DNA of 64,000 nucleotides from Pseudomonas viridiflava (GCF_900573885.1 NZ_UPSE01000533.1:186001-250000), one strand, 5' to 3'; counted from the first letter of the stretch, positions 34,385 through 43,524 are shown. Notes: generated from the sequence alone by a model not told the origin. A program made the numbers and translations.

Positions 34385-35152
34385 GTGTCCCCACTCGTAA
34401 TCACTCTACTGATAGTCGCCGGTATCGCGATTCTGTTCGTGATCGGCTACATCAACCACATGGTAGAGAACAATAAACTGGAGAAGGCCCGCCAGAAGGC
34501 CGACCTGTCCGATCGTTTACGCCGCTGCGCAGACGTTTCCGACTCCCTTCCCGGCCAGTTCATGTCCCCTGCCCTCAAGCAGCTTCTCAACCGTCTGATG
34601 CTGCAATTTGCCGAACGGTTGCTGGATGTCGATAAAAGCCAGTCAAACGTAAAAGACCGCATCGAAGAATTGCGCGGTCTTATCGGCCAGGGCGATGCAC
34701 TGGTCGTGCGCAACCCGCCGCAGCCGATAGTTAATGAAGCCAAGGCAAAAGAGGTGCGCGTCGTTCTGGAAATTCTGCACGGGCAAATCACCCGGGCCGC
34801 GCAGGACAAGCTTATGCCCACGCCAGAAGCGAAAACCTGGCTGGAAGAAGTGCGGCATATTCTGGTGCAGGTGCATATCGAGCTGTTCACCACGGCCGGT
34901 CAGAGCGCCATGCAGCAAGGCCAGCCCGGCCATGCGCGCCTGGCGTTCGAGCGGGGCGTGCAATACATCCGCAAGCAGCCGGATGCCAAGCGTTATCAAA
35001 CGCCGCTCAGCATGCTGGAAAAACAACTGGCACGCGCCAATGCTCAGGTGCTGGAAAGCAACAAACCGGCGGACGACGAAACCAACGAGCTGAACGAGGG
35101 CTTGAACTCATTGGGCGATGACGACTGGAAGAAGAAGAACATGTACGACTGA
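34385..35152 (+). CDS. Conserved membrane-anchored protein of unknown function
   Basis: A 255-residue protein with one N-terminal transmembrane segment (about 5-24, LVITLLIVAGIAILFVIGYI). A mainly helical, charged domain follows, with a likely coiled coil around NNKLEKARQKADLSDRLRR. Bases before the GTG start include GAGAGG. The C-terminus is acidic (ELNEGLNSLGDDDW). I do not recognise a characterised family; it looks like a conserved pseudomonad protein with its soluble part in the cytoplasm or periplasm. It is transcribed away from the tRNA operon and ends in its own terminator. Confidence 0.8.
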   Translation: MSPLVITLLIVAGIAILFVIGYINHMVENNKLEKARQKADLSDRLRRCADVSDSLPGQFMSPALKQLLNRLMLQFAERLLDVDKSQSNVKDRIEELRGLIGQGDALVVRNPPQPIVNEAKAKEVRVVLEILHGQITRAAQDKLMPTPEAKTWLEEVRHILVQVHIELFTTAGQSAMQQGQPGHARLAFERGVQYIRKQPDAKRYQTPLSMLEKQLARANAQVLESNKPADDETNELNEGLNSLGDDDWKKKNMYD

Positions 35153-35171
35153 GTGCTCTCAGCCTTCAACG

Positions 35172-35199
35172 AAAAGCCCGGCTCGATGCCGGGCTTTTT
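35172..35199 (+). terminator. Rho-independent terminator
   Basis: AAAAGCCCGGC-TCGAT-GCCGGGCTTTTT follows the preceding stop codon by 19 bases. T-runs on both strands make it bidirectional, so it may also serve msrC. Confidence 0.88.
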
Positions 35200-35213
35200 G
35201 TTGGGCGTTAATC

Positions 35214-35243
35214 GCGTTGGGTTGAGCGCAGCGAAACCCAACA
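35214..35243. repeat. Short GTTGGGTT inverted repeat
   Basis: GTTGGGTT-GAGCGCAGCG-AAACCCAAC forms a hairpin between the terminator and the msrC stop. It is a short relative of the elements at 11608 and 27693. Confidence 0.65.
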
Positions 35244-35253
35244 CACCGTCAGC

Positions 35254-35736
35254 TCAACACTCGGTCAAGCGCAAAAAGATCGCCGCCAACGCTTCGATCC
35301 CGCGCTGATCCGCTTCACTGAAGCGCGCCAGCTTCGGACTGTCCAGATCGAGCACGCCAATCAGCTTCCCCTCTTTTACCAACGGCACCACCAGCTCACT
35401 ATTCGAGGCGCTGTCGCAGGCGATATGCCCTGGAAACGCGTGCACATCTTCCACGCGCTGGGTTTGCAGGCTTGCCGCCGCCGCGCCGCACACGCCTTTT
35501 CCGAACGGAATACGCACACAGGCAACCTGACCCTGGAACGGCCCGAGCACCAGTTGCTCCTGCTTGTTCAGGTAGAAGCCGGCCCAGTTCAGGTCGTCGA
35601 GCTGGGTATAAAGAAACGCGGAAAACTGCGCCGCGTTGGCGATGAAGTCACGTTCATCCGCCAGCAACGCTTCCAGCTGAGCGGTCAACAGGCCGTAGCC
35701 TTCCAGACCGGCGCCGGTGTTGTTCAAATCGATCAC
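35254..35736 (-). CDS. msrC: Free methionine-(R)-sulfoxide reductase, GAF domain
   Basis: A 160-residue GAF-domain enzyme that reduces free methionine-R-sulfoxide. The conserved cysteines are visible in GQVACVRIPFGKGVCGAAA and HIACDSASNSE, and LDLDSP occurs near the C-terminus. I place the start at GTG 35736: it overlaps the preceding ATPase stop by four bases (GTGA) and has GGAGAA upstream. The longer frame to 35793 is unlikely. Together with msrB 5 kb away it strengthens the oxidative-repair theme of this region. Confidence 0.88.
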   Translation of the reverse strand: MIDLNNTGAGLEGYGLLTAQLEALLADERDFIANAAQFSAFLYTQLDDLNWAGFYLNKQEQLVLGPFQGQVACVRIPFGKGVCGAAAASLQTQRVEDVHAFPGHIACDSASNSELVVPLVKEGKLIGVLDLDSPKLARFSEADQRGIEALAAIFLRLTEC

Positions 35737-36623
35737 GACTGTTTCTCCAATAATTGCAGGCCGACCCAATTGCGGGCGAACTGATAGGCACAACGGCCGT
35801 TACGGTTGCCACGGCTGGTGGCATAGCGTGCGGCGAGCACGCCCAGCTCTTCGCTCCACGTCCAGTCGAGGCTGGCTTGTCTGGCCAACACACCGATCCA
35901 GTGGCGCACCACGTCGTGGAAATGTTCTTGCGTGAAGGGGTAGAACGACAGCCACAGCCCGAAGCGGTCCGACAGGGCGATTTTGTCTTCAATCGCTTCG
36001 CTCGGATGCAGTTCGCCGTTGACCATTTTGCTGTCCAGGTTATCGCTTTCCTTCTCCGGCACCAGGTGGCGACGGTTGGAAGTGGCGTACAGCAACACGT
36101 TGTCCGGCGCCCGCTCCAGCGAGCCGTCCAGCACGCTCTTGAGTACGCGATAGTCGCCCTCGCCCGCTTCGAACGACAGGTCATCGCAGAACAATACGAA
36201 GCGCTGCGGCAGCTTGGCGATCAGCTCGACGATGCGCGGCAGATCGGCCAGATAGTCCCGTTCGATCTCGATCAAGCGCAGCCCTTCGCCCGCCAGCTCG
36301 GCCAACAGCGCACGAACCAGTGACGACTTGCCGGTGCCCCGCGCGCCCCACAGCAGTGCGTGGTTGGCGGGCAAGCCGGCGACAAACTGGCGCGTGTTGC
36401 GGGCCAACTGGTCGCGCTGCGTGTCGACGCCAATCAGGTCGGTCAGGCGCAAGTCGAGGCTGACTTCCAGCGGCTGCAAATAGCCGCCACGGCCTTCGCG
36501 GTGCCAGCGCGCGGCGACGGTCTGGCTCCAGTCCACCTCAACGCGCAACGTCGGCAATAACGGATCGAGGCGCGCCAACACCGCGTCGGCACGCTCCAGA
36601 AAGGCATTCAAACGGGAGTCCAC
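35733..36623 (-). CDS. AAA-type ATP-binding protein of the DUF815 family
   Basis: A 296-residue ATPase with Walker A GARGTGKSS near 95-103 and Walker B VLFCDDLSFE. Other family landmarks are LLYATSNRRHLVPE and DRFGLWLSFYPF. It is cytoplasmic, with a GTG start preceded by AGGAG. The family is widespread in proteobacteria but has no agreed role. It is translationally coupled to msrC. Confidence 0.85.
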   Translation of the reverse strand: MDSRLNAFLERADAVLARLDPLLPTLRVEVDWSQTVAARWHREGRGGYLQPLEVSLDLRLTDLIGVDTQRDQLARNTRQFVAGLPANHALLWGARGTGKSSLVRALLAELAGEGLRLIEIERDYLADLPRIVELIAKLPQRFVLFCDDLSFEAGEGDYRVLKSVLDGSLERAPDNVLLYATSNRRHLVPEKESDNLDSKMVNGELHPSEAIEDKIALSDRFGLWLSFYPFTQEHFHDVVRHWIGVLARQASLDWTWSEELGVLAARYATSRGNRNGRCAYQFARNWVGLQLLEKQS

Positions 36624-36730
36624 GATTTACTCCTTTTTTGCGAAGGGAAACTCAATGCAAGCCGGGCAAGCAGCAAATCTATTCAGCTATGCTTGCCTGA
36701 TGCTCAGAGAAGAGGCTGGCTCATTACCCT

Positions 36731-39055
36731 ATGGATATAACGCTCACCCATCGCCTGTCGTTCAAACAGGCCAGTCTGACGGTTCTCGTGGCGTTGATCC
36801 TCGGCACCTTGCTCAGCCTGCTGCAGGTGAGCAGCGATTATGCCAGCGAAGACGCCTCGATCAACCGCGAGATACGCGCGTTGCTGGAGATCAGCCATAA
36901 CCCGGCCACGCGCATTGCCTACAACATCGACACCGAATTGGCCCAGGAACTGGTAGCCGGCTTGCTGCGCTCCCCAGCGGTGATCAGTGCGCAAATTGTC
37001 GACGACACCGGCACCAACCTCGCCAGCGCCGAACGCCCGCGCATCAAAAGCCCGTACCGCATGTTCAGCGACCGCCTGTTTGGCCAGAGCCGGCACTTCG
37101 AAGATCCCTTGTTCGTTAACCACTCGCCGCGAGAAACCATCGGCTTGCTGCGGCTGGAAGTCGACACCTTCGCCTTTGGCAGCAATTTTCTGCGCCGCGC
37201 GCTGGTGACGCTGCTTAGCGGTTTCGCTTATAGCCTGCTGCTGTCGATGATTCTGTTGGTGGTGTTTTATTTCATGCTGACCAAACCGCTCACCGACGTG
37301 ATCCAGGCCATCAGCGCCCGCGACCTGCGCCGCCCCACCCGGCAGAAACTGCCCTGCCCGTCCGGCCACGAGAACGACGAGATCGGCATTCTGGTGGATG
37401 TCACCAACCAGCAACTGTCGAGTTTGTCCGAGGAAGTCGAGCATCGGCGCAAAGCCGAAGACCAGCTCACGCAGTACCTAGGCGAGCTGGAAAACATCAT
37501 CTCGGCGCGCACCAACGAATTGAAAGCCAGTAACACGCGCCTGACGCTCTCCAACCAGGAACTGGAGACCGCCCGCGCCCGGGCCAATCAGATGGCCATG
37601 GCCCGTGCCACGTTCCTGGCCAACATGAGCCATGAAATTCGTACGCCGCTCAACGGCTTGCTCGGCATGCTGGGCCTGGCGCTGGACAGCCCGCTGACCG
37701 CCGAGCAACGCCAGCAACTGAGCATCGCTCACAATTCCGGCAAGGTGCTGGTCGAGCTGCTTAACGACATTCTCGACCTGTCCAAATTCGAAGCCGGCCA
37801 GTTGGAGCTGGAGTCGATTCCGTTCGACTTCGCCACCTTGGTTGAAGACACCGCCAACCTGCTTTCGCAAAACGCAGCGAGCAATGTCGAGCTGACCTGC
37901 CACATCGACCCACGCCTGCCGGCGCTGGTACTGGGCGACCCGACGCGGGTCAGGCAGATTGTCAGCAACCTGCTCTCCAACGCTTTGAAGTTCACCCACA
38001 ACGGCCGCGTCGACATCCGCATCGCTTACGCCGATCCCGGTGTCCGCATTACCGTGACAGACACCGGCATCGGCATTGCCGAAGACGCCCAGGCGCGAAT
38101 TTTCCAGCCGTTCGCCCAAGCGGGAGCGACCATCACCCGGCAGTACGGCGGCACCGGGCTGGGTCTGGCACTCACTCGCCAGTTATGCGAAGCCATGCAG
38201 GGCAAGTTACGGCTGAAGTCGGTACTGGGCCAAGGCAGTGAATTCTGCGTGGAACTGCCGCTTGCCGCCGCCGCGCCGCCCGCGTTGCTGCCTGCGCTCA
38301 ATGGCCGTGTGGTAGCGCTGTGTAGCGCCGACAGTGGCTTGGCGGAACTGCTGCAGTCGGTACTGCCGGGCTGGGGCCTCGGTTATCAACGGCTGGAGAC
38401 CTGTGCACCGCAACCCTTGCAAACGGCCGATCTGGTGATCACTGACCGTGCAGAAGAACTGGCCAGGTTGCGCGAGCACTTCAGGCACACGGTGCTGTTT
38501 ATCAGCGCCTACGGCAGCTTTCTGCCTAGCGATCTGGCCAGCAGCCTGGCACCGATTTTCCAGCTGCCTCGCCCGTTGTCTCGCGCCGCCCTGCACAAGG
38601 CGTTGCAGCGCTCACTGGACCCGGGCGGCGAAACCGTTGCCGCGCCGGCACCCGCACACACGCCAGTCGCCCTGGAGCAGAAGCGCGTGCTGCTAGTCGA
38701 AGACAATGCGGTTAATCAACTGGTCGCCAAAGGCATGCTGAGCAAGGCCGGCTGCGAGGTGCTGCTGGCCGTCAATGGCAAGGAAGCGCTGGACGTGCTC
38801 GAACACGAGCAGATCGACCTGGTGCTGATGGATTGCAACATGCCAGTAATGGACGGCTACGAAGCCACTCGCCGCATTCGCCAGCAAACGCGTTGGGCCG
38901 ACCTGCCGATTATTGCCCTCACCGCCAACGCCCTGCCCGACGAGCGCGAGCGCTGCAGAGCGGCGGGCATGAACGACTACCTCGCCAAGCCGTTCCGCCG
39001 CGACGAATTGCTCGCCCTGCTCAACCAGTGGCTGCCTGCTACGGCGCCGCTATAA
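36731..39055 (+). CDS. sagS: Hybrid sensor histidine kinase (SagS-like)
   Basis: A 774-residue membrane hybrid kinase. Transmembrane segments at about 18-38 and 163-188 flank a periplasmic sensing domain. A HAMP-like region and coiled coil lead to the HisKA box ANMSHEIRTPLN with His301. The HATPase_c domain has SNLLSNALKF, TDTGIGI and GGTGLGLAL. The C-terminal receiver has Asp701 in LVLMDCNMPVMDG and Lys in YLAKPF. In P. aeruginosa SagS sits beside ospR, gpx and msrB, as here, and controls the switch to biofilm growth and drug tolerance. Name rests on architecture plus position. It overlaps ospR tail to tail by 17 bases. Confidence 0.85.
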   Translation: MDITLTHRLSFKQASLTVLVALILGTLLSLLQVSSDYASEDASINREIRALLEISHNPATRIAYNIDTELAQELVAGLLRSPAVISAQIVDDTGTNLASAERPRIKSPYRMFSDRLFGQSRHFEDPLFVNHSPRETIGLLRLEVDTFAFGSNFLRRALVTLLSGFAYSLLLSMILLVVFYFMLTKPLTDVIQAISARDLRRPTRQKLPCPSGHENDEIGILVDVTNQQLSSLSEEVEHRRKAEDQLTQYLGELENIISARTNELKASNTRLTLSNQELETARARANQMAMARATFLANMSHEIRTPLNGLLGMLGLALDSPLTAEQRQQLSIAHNSGKVLVELLNDILDLSKFEAGQLELESIPFDFATLVEDTANLLSQNAASNVELTCHIDPRLPALVLGDPTRVRQIVSNLLSNALKFTHNGRVDIRIAYADPGVRITVTDTGIGIAEDAQARIFQPFAQAGATITRQYGGTGLGLALTRQLCEAMQGKLRLKSVLGQGSEFCVELPLAAAAPPALLPALNGRVVALCSADSGLAELLQSVLPGWGLGYQRLETCAPQPLQTADLVITDRAEELARLREHFRHTVLFISAYGSFLPSDLASSLAPIFQLPRPLSRAALHKALQRSLDPGGETVAAPAPAHTPVALEQKRVLLVEDNAVNQLVAKGMLSKAGCEVLLAVNGKEALDVLEHEQIDLVLMDCNMPVMDGYEATRRIRQQTRWADLPIIALTANALPDERERCRAAGMNDYLAKPFRRDELLALLNQWLPATAPL

Positions 39056-39530
39056 AGCGATCCAGCAAGCCGCCAAGCTGCTCGCGCAGCCCATCGAGCT
39101 CATTCAGATCCAGACCGCTTTCGCACAGCAGCCGCTGCTTGAGCGGCAACACCTGCGCCTTCAACGCCAGGCCTTCGCTCGTAAGCGCCAAATGCACTTC
39201 CCGTTCGTCCCGAGCGCTGCGTTGACGCACCACCAGGCCCAATTGCTCAAGGCGCTTGAGCAACGGTGTGAGCGTGCCCGAATCGAGCAACAACCGCTCG
39301 CCCAGCGCTTTTACCGTTGGTTGTTCGGGCGGCGTCTGCTGCCACTCCCACAACACCAGCATGGCGAGGTATTGCGGGTATGTCAGGCCCAGTTGATCAA
39401 GCATTGGCTTGTAGCCGCGGATCACCGCGCGCGAGGCGGCATACAGCTTGAAGCACAGCTGCTTGTCGAGCTGCAGCGCGGTGGCGGCGTCCCATTGCGC
39501 CGCCGCTGGAAAAGCATCGTGTTGACTCAT
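39039..39530 (-). CDS. ospR: OspR, peroxide-sensing MarR/OhrR-family repressor
   Basis: A 163-residue winged-helix repressor. The redox-sensing Cys26 is in KQLCFKLYAASRAV, and a second Cys136 (RLLCESGLD) could form a disulfide. The DNA-binding region reads TVKALGERLLLDSGTLTPLLKRLEQLGLV with the wing SARDEREVHLALT. Family members release DNA on oxidation by peroxides. It is downstream of gpx on the same strand (10-base gap), and a matching palindrome precedes gpx. Gene order matches P. aeruginosa ospR. Confidence 0.9.
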   Translation of the reverse strand: MSQHDAFPAAAQWDAATALQLDKQLCFKLYAASRAVIRGYKPMLDQLGLTYPQYLAMLVLWEWQQTPPEQPTVKALGERLLLDSGTLTPLLKRLEQLGLVVRQRSARDEREVHLALTSEGLALKAQVLPLKQRLLCESGLDLNELDGLREQLGGLLDRFIAAP

Positions 39531-39540
39531 CAACTGGGGC

Positions 39541-40026
39541 TCACTTGAGCAGCGCTTCGATCTCGCTGGTCAACTCTTCCGGCTTGGTCAGCGGGGCAAA
39601 ACGTTTCACCACCTGACCGTCTTTGCCAATCAGAAATTTGGTGAAATTCCACTTCACGCCCTGGCTGCCGAGCAGACCTGGCGCGCGCTTTTTCAACTGC
39701 ACGAACAGCGGATGCGCGTCTGCGCCGTTGACGTCGATCTTCTTGAAAAGCGGAAAGCTGACGCCGTAGTTCAGCTCGCAGAACTCGGAAATAGCGCCCT
39801 CGTTGCCCGGCTCTTGCTTGCCGAACTGGTTGCAGGGGAAACCGAGAATCACCAGGCCTTGATCTTTATAGGTCTGCCACAGCTCTTCGAGGCCTTTGTA
39901 CTGCGGAGTGAAGCCACACTTGCTGGCGGTGTTCACCACCAGAACAGCCTTGCCACCGAAATCGGCCAGGGTTTTCTGCTCACCTTTGATGGTGGTGGCG
40001 GGAATGCTGAACAGGGTGTCGCTCAT
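39541..40026 (-). CDS. gpx: Thiol/glutathione peroxidase
   Basis: A 161-residue peroxidase of the non-selenium GPx family. Catalytic Cys37 (NTASKCGFTPQY), Gln71 (GFPCNQFGKQEPG) and Trp126 (VKWNFTKF) form the tetrad, with a resolving cysteine at 83 (EFCELNY). It reduces hydrogen and lipid peroxides, probably with thioredoxin in bacteria. It leads the gpx-ospR operon, with an OspR-type operator 45-65 bases upstream of the start. Confidence 0.94.
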   Translation of the reverse strand: MSDTLFSIPATTIKGEQKTLADFGGKAVLVVNTASKCGFTPQYKGLEELWQTYKDQGLVILGFPCNQFGKQEPGNEGAISEFCELNYGVSFPLFKKIDVNGADAHPLFVQLKKRAPGLLGSQGVKWNFTKFLIGKDGQVVKRFAPLTKPEELTSEIEALLK

Positions 40027-40071
40027 GGGTGCGGGCTCCGCGAAAGGGATAGGTTGAGCGACAAGATAGTT

Positions 40072-40093
40072 AACAATTGAATTGTGTGCAATT
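40072..40093. promoter_or_regulatory. OspR/OhrR-type operator upstream of gpx
   Basis: Two overlapping palindromes: ACAATT-G-AATTGT (40073-40085) and AATTG-TGTG-CAATT (40080-40093). The first matches the ACAATT/AATTGT arms of OhrR-family operators. Its position before the gpx-ospR operon fits autoregulation. Confidence 0.7.
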
Positions 40094-40114
40094 TAAATAA
40101 CCATGCTAACTCCT

Positions 40115-40200
40115 GCAGGAGCGGCTGGGCGGCATTCCGATTAGCCGCGATGCTCTACGCAGCATCGCGGCTAATAGCGATGCCGCCCAGCCGCCCCTAC
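40115..40200. repeat. Nested inverted repeat (REP-like) between gpx and msrB
   Basis: GGCTGGGCGGCAT (40123-40135) pairs with ATGCCGCCCAGCC (40180-40192), and inside it TTAGCCGCGATGCT (40141-40154) pairs perfectly with AGCATCGCGGCTAA (40161-40174). It lies just downstream of msrB and could stop its transcript before the gpx promoter. Confidence 0.85.
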
Positions 40201-40211
40201 AAATCAGCGCC

Positions 40212-40604
40212 CTACCTCGGCTCCAACTTCAACGAAGCCGAGTTGATGCAATAGCGCATCCCAGTAGGCGGCGGGCCATCCGGAAACAGATGCCCAAGGT
40301 GCGCGTCGCACTTGGCGCAGGTGACTTCAATACGGTGCATGCCGTGGCTGAAGTCGTCCTTGCTGGCAATCGCCGCATTCGACGCCGGCTGGTAATAGCT
40401 CGGCCAGCCGGTGCCGGAATCGAACTTCGCTTCGGAGTCGAACAACGCCGCGCCGCAGCATGCGCAGTGATACACGCCAGGGGTTTTGTCGTCGTGGTAT
40501 TTGCCAGTGAATGCGCGCTCGGTACCGCCCATGCGGCACACGTGGAACTGCTCGTCCGAGAGCTCCTCGCGCCAGGCGTCCAGCGGTTTTTCAAGCTTGT
40601 CCAT
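40212..40604 (-). CDS. msrB: Peptide methionine-(R)-sulfoxide reductase
   Basis: A 130-residue repair enzyme for oxidised methionine in proteins. It has two zinc CxxC pairs (Cys47/Cys50 in HCACCGAA; Cys96/Cys99 in TCAKCDAH) and catalytic Cys119 in RYCINSASLK. The ATG at 40604 has GAGGTGA upstream; a longer frame start was rejected. It lies next to gpx and ospR in a group that protects against peroxides. Confidence 0.95.
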   Translation of the reverse strand: MDKLEKPLDAWREELSDEQFHVCRMGGTERAFTGKYHDDKTPGVYHCACCGAALFDSEAKFDSGTGWPSYYQPASNAAIASKDDFSHGMHRIEVTCAKCDAHLGHLFPDGPPPTGMRYCINSASLKLEPR

Positions 40605-40788
40605 GGGGTCACCTCGTTGGCTGAAAAAAGCCCGGCCTGTACCTTTTCCCAGGTTCGGGCCACACGTATGATTGCCGCACTTCAAGGTCCGGCAGACACG
40701 GTGTTTAGACGCCAGTCTGTCATCCGCGTTACAGGCTGCCAAGCCACGTTGCCCAGTCTCGGGTCAGCGTTTTACTCAGGACTCCCAC

Positions 40789-42000
40789 ATGCAGGTCAGC
40801 AAATCGAACAAGCTCGCCAACGTCTGCTACGACATTCGCGGGCCCGTGCTCAAGCACGCCAAACGCCTGGAAGAGGAAGGCCATCGCATCCTCAAGCTGA
40901 ATATCGGCAACCCGGCGCCGTTCGGTTTCGAAGCCCCGGAAGAAATCCTGCAGGACGTCATCCGCAACCTGCCCACTGCCCAAGGCTACAGCGACTCCAA
41001 AGGCCTGTTCAGCGCCCGCAAGGCGGTCATGCAGTACTACCAGCAGAAGCAGGTTGAGGGCGTTGGCATCGAAGACATTTACCTCGGCAACGGCGTGTCC
41101 GAGCTGATCGTGATGTCGATGCAGGCCTTGCTCAACAACGGCGACGAAGTGCTGATTCCCGCCCCGGATTACCCGCTGTGGACCGCGGCCGTCAGCCTGG
41201 CCGGCGGCAACCCGGTGCACTACCTGTGCGACGAGCAGGCCAACTGGTGGCCAGACCTGGACGACATCAAGGCGAAGATCACGCCGAACACCAAAGCCAT
41301 GGTGATCATCAACCCGAACAACCCCACCGGCGCCGTGTACTCCAAAGAAGTGCTCGAAGGCATGGTCGAGCTGGCCCGCCAGCACAACCTGGTGCTGTTC
41401 TCCGATGAAATCTACGACAAGATTCTCTACGACGAGGCCGTGCACATCTCCACCGCTTCGCTCGCGCCGGATGTGCTGTGCCTGACGTTCAACGGTTTGT
41501 CGAAGTCCTACCGCGTGGCCGGCTTCCGCTCCGGCTGGGTAGCCATCTCCGGCCCGAAGCAGAAGGCGCAAAGTTACATCGAAGGCATCGACATCCTCGC
41601 CAACATGCGGCTGTGCGCCAACGTGCCGAGCCAACACGCGATTCAAACCGCGCTGGGCGGCTACCAAAGCATTAATGACCTGGTGTTGCCGCAAGGCCGC
41701 CTGCTGGAGCAACGCAACCGCACCTGGGAGCTGCTCAACAGCATTCCCGGCGTAAGCTGCGTGAAGCCAATGGGCGCGCTGTACGCGTTTCCGAAGATCG
41801 ACCCGAAAGTCTGCCCGATCCACAACGACGAAAAGTTCGTGCTCGACCTGCTGCTGTCGGAAAAGCTGCTGGTGGTTCAGGGCACCGCGTTCAACTGGCC
41901 ATGGCCAGACCACTTCCGGGTGGTGACCCTGCCCCGCGTGGACGAGCTCGACCAGGCCATCGGACGCATTGGAAATTTCCTAAAAACCTATAGCCAATAG
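40789..42000 (+). CDS. alaA: Alanine aminotransferase (AlaA type)
   Basis: A 403-residue class I PLP aminotransferase nearly identical in plan to E. coli AlaA (405). N-terminal stretches ANVCYDIRGPVLKHAKRLEEEG and LNIGNPAPFGFEAPEEIL, the substrate loop NPNNPTGAVYS, and PLP Lys239 in NGLSKSYRVAGFR are all visible, and the C-terminus has GTAFNWPWPDHFRVVTLPRVD. It makes alanine from pyruvate with glutamate. The ATG at 40789 was chosen because homologous sequence starts there. The next gene begins six bases after its stop. Confidence 0.92.
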   Translation: MQVSKSNKLANVCYDIRGPVLKHAKRLEEEGHRILKLNIGNPAPFGFEAPEEILQDVIRNLPTAQGYSDSKGLFSARKAVMQYYQQKQVEGVGIEDIYLGNGVSELIVMSMQALLNNGDEVLIPAPDYPLWTAAVSLAGGNPVHYLCDEQANWWPDLDDIKAKITPNTKAMVIINPNNPTGAVYSKEVLEGMVELARQHNLVLFSDEIYDKILYDEAVHISTASLAPDVLCLTFNGLSKSYRVAGFRSGWVAISGPKQKAQSYIEGIDILANMRLCANVPSQHAIQTALGGYQSINDLVLPQGRLLEQRNRTWELLNSIPGVSCVKPMGALYAFPKIDPKVCPIHNDEKFVLDLLLSEKLLVVQGTAFNWPWPDHFRVVTLPRVDELDQAIGRIGNFLKTYSQ

Positions 42001-42005
42001 ACGCC

Positions 42006-42458
42006 ATGGACCTGCAAATCGACGAATTTTATAAAGATGCAGCTGCAGGCTTGCTGCAGCTTTATCAGGCCTTCCCGCGCAAGGTAGGCCTGTACGTCGA
42101 AGACCTGATCGGACGGGAAGAACCGGACGAATTCGGCCTGCCCAGCAAACGTCATCAAGCCTGCCTCGGCGCCCTGCTGTGGCTGGCTGATGAAGGTTAC
42201 CTGCGCTATGAATCGACCATTCACTACGACGCCCTCGACCAGGCGGTGCTAAGCGAAAAAGGCTTCCTGCGACTGTCCCGCGGCGTGCCTCACGCCGTGT
42301 CCGAGGGCGATGCGTTGCCACCCAGCGTTCGCCGCGTGCATTCCACCCTCGCACACCAGCTACGGGAAGCGCTGCAGCAGCAACACAGCGAGCGCATCGC
42401 ACGCCTTACCCGCCTGCTGTTCACCAGCACTCTGACTGGCACAAACGACACAGTTTGA
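42006..42458 (+). CDS. Conserved hypothetical protein (PA2829-like)
   Basis: A 150-residue soluble protein with no recognised catalytic motif. It contains YQAFPRKVGLYVEDLIG near 20-36 and HQACLGALLWLADEGYLRYESTIHYDALDQAVLSEKGF, which looks like a winged-helix arrangement (inference). It lies between the aminotransferase and htpX, as PA2829 does in PAO1, and is probably co-transcribed with the aminotransferase. Confidence 0.7.
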   Translation: MDLQIDEFYKDAAAGLLQLYQAFPRKVGLYVEDLIGREEPDEFGLPSKRHQACLGALLWLADEGYLRYESTIHYDALDQAVLSEKGFLRLSRGVPHAVSEGDALPPSVRRVHSTLAHQLREALQQQHSERIARLTRLLFTSTLTGTNDTV

Positions 42459-42548
42459 AATAGTCGCCGAGTTGTATAGCGCGGGGGGCCGCCCTTATAT
42501 ACCCCGCACTAGTCGAACGTCTTTTGCTCAAAGGAGAAGCCTTACACC

Positions 42549-43421
42549 ATGATGCGCATTCTGTTGTTCATGGCCACCAACCTGGCGGTTCTGTTAATCG
42601 CCAGCATCACCCTCAAACTGCTCGGGGTGGACCGTTTTACTGGCCAGAATTACACCAGCCTGCTGGTCTTCTGCGCCGTGTTCGGTTTCGCCGGTTCCCT
42701 GGTGTCTCTGTTCCTGTCCAAGTGGATGGCGAAGATGAGCACCGGCACCCAGATCATCAGCCAACCGCGCACCCGTCACGAACAGTGGCTGCTGCAAACC
42801 GTAGAAGAGCTGTCGCGCAACGCTGGCATCAAAATGCCGGAAGTCGGTATTTTCCCTGCTTACGAATCCAACGCCTTCGCCACCGGCTGGAACCGTAACG
42901 ACGCTCTCGTCGCCGTTAGCCAGGGCCTGCTGGAGCGGTTCTCGCCAGATGAAGTGAAAGCCGTACTGGCCCACGAAATCGGCCACGTCGCCAACGGCGA
43001 CATGGTGACCCTGGCGCTGATCCAGGGCGTGGTGAACACCTTCGTCATGTTCTTCGCACGAATCTTCGGCAACTTCGTCGACAAGGTCATTCTGAAAAAC
43101 GAAGAAGGCAACGGCATCGGCTTCTACATCGCCACGTTCTTCGCCGAGATGGTGCTGGGTATTCTGGCCAGCGTGATTGTCATGTGGTTCTCCCGTCGCC
43201 GCGAATTCCGCGCTGACGAAGCCGGCGCCCGCCTGGCAGGCACCAGCGCCATGATTGGTGCCCTGCAGCGTCTGCGCTCCGAACAGGGCGTGCCGGTGCA
43301 CATGTCCGAGACCCTGACTGCCTTCGGTATCAACGGTGGCGTGAAAGGCGGCCTGAAAGCCCTGTTCATGACCCACCCGCCGCTGGAAGATCGCATCGCT
43401 GCTCTGCAAGCTCGCGGTTGA
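42549..43421 (+). CDS. htpX: Membrane protease HtpX
   Basis: A 290-residue M48-family zinc metalloprotease of the inner membrane. Two N-terminal membrane segments (about 4-25 and 35-55) precede the active-site HEIGH (142-146); two further segments and the third ligand region RREFRADEAGARLAG follow. It takes part in quality control of membrane proteins along with FtsH. A ribosome site AAAGGAG lies upstream of the ATG-ATG start. It ends in a terminator. Confidence 0.97.
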   Translation: MMRILLFMATNLAVLLIASITLKLLGVDRFTGQNYTSLLVFCAVFGFAGSLVSLFLSKWMAKMSTGTQIISQPRTRHEQWLLQTVEELSRNAGIKMPEVGIFPAYESNAFATGWNRNDALVAVSQGLLERFSPDEVKAVLAHEIGHVANGDMVTLALIQGVVNTFVMFFARIFGNFVDKVILKNEEGNGIGFYIATFFAEMVLGILASVIVMWFSRRREFRADEAGARLAGTSAMIGALQRLRSEQGVPVHMSETLTAFGINGGVKGGLKALFMTHPPLEDRIAALQARG

Positions 43422-43435
43422 GTCTGATGGCGTAA

Positions 43436-43465
43436 CAAAAGGGCGACTTCATGTCGCCCTTTTTC
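43436..43465 (+). terminator. Rho-independent terminator after htpX
   Basis: AAAAGGGCGAC-TTCAT-GTCGCCCTTTTT, 15 bases past the stop codon. Confidence 0.9.
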
Positions 43466-43488
43466 ATGCCGAACATTCATCCCGCAAA

Positions 43489-43524
43489 CAAAGAAGGCCG
43501 ATCAGTGATCGGCCTTCTTTTTTT
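43489..43524. terminator. Bidirectional terminator between htpX and the comEA-like gene
   Basis: AAAGAAGGCCGATCA and TGATCGGCCTTCTTT form a near-perfect palindrome with T-runs on the plus strand and shorter ones on the minus strand. Confidence 0.85.
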
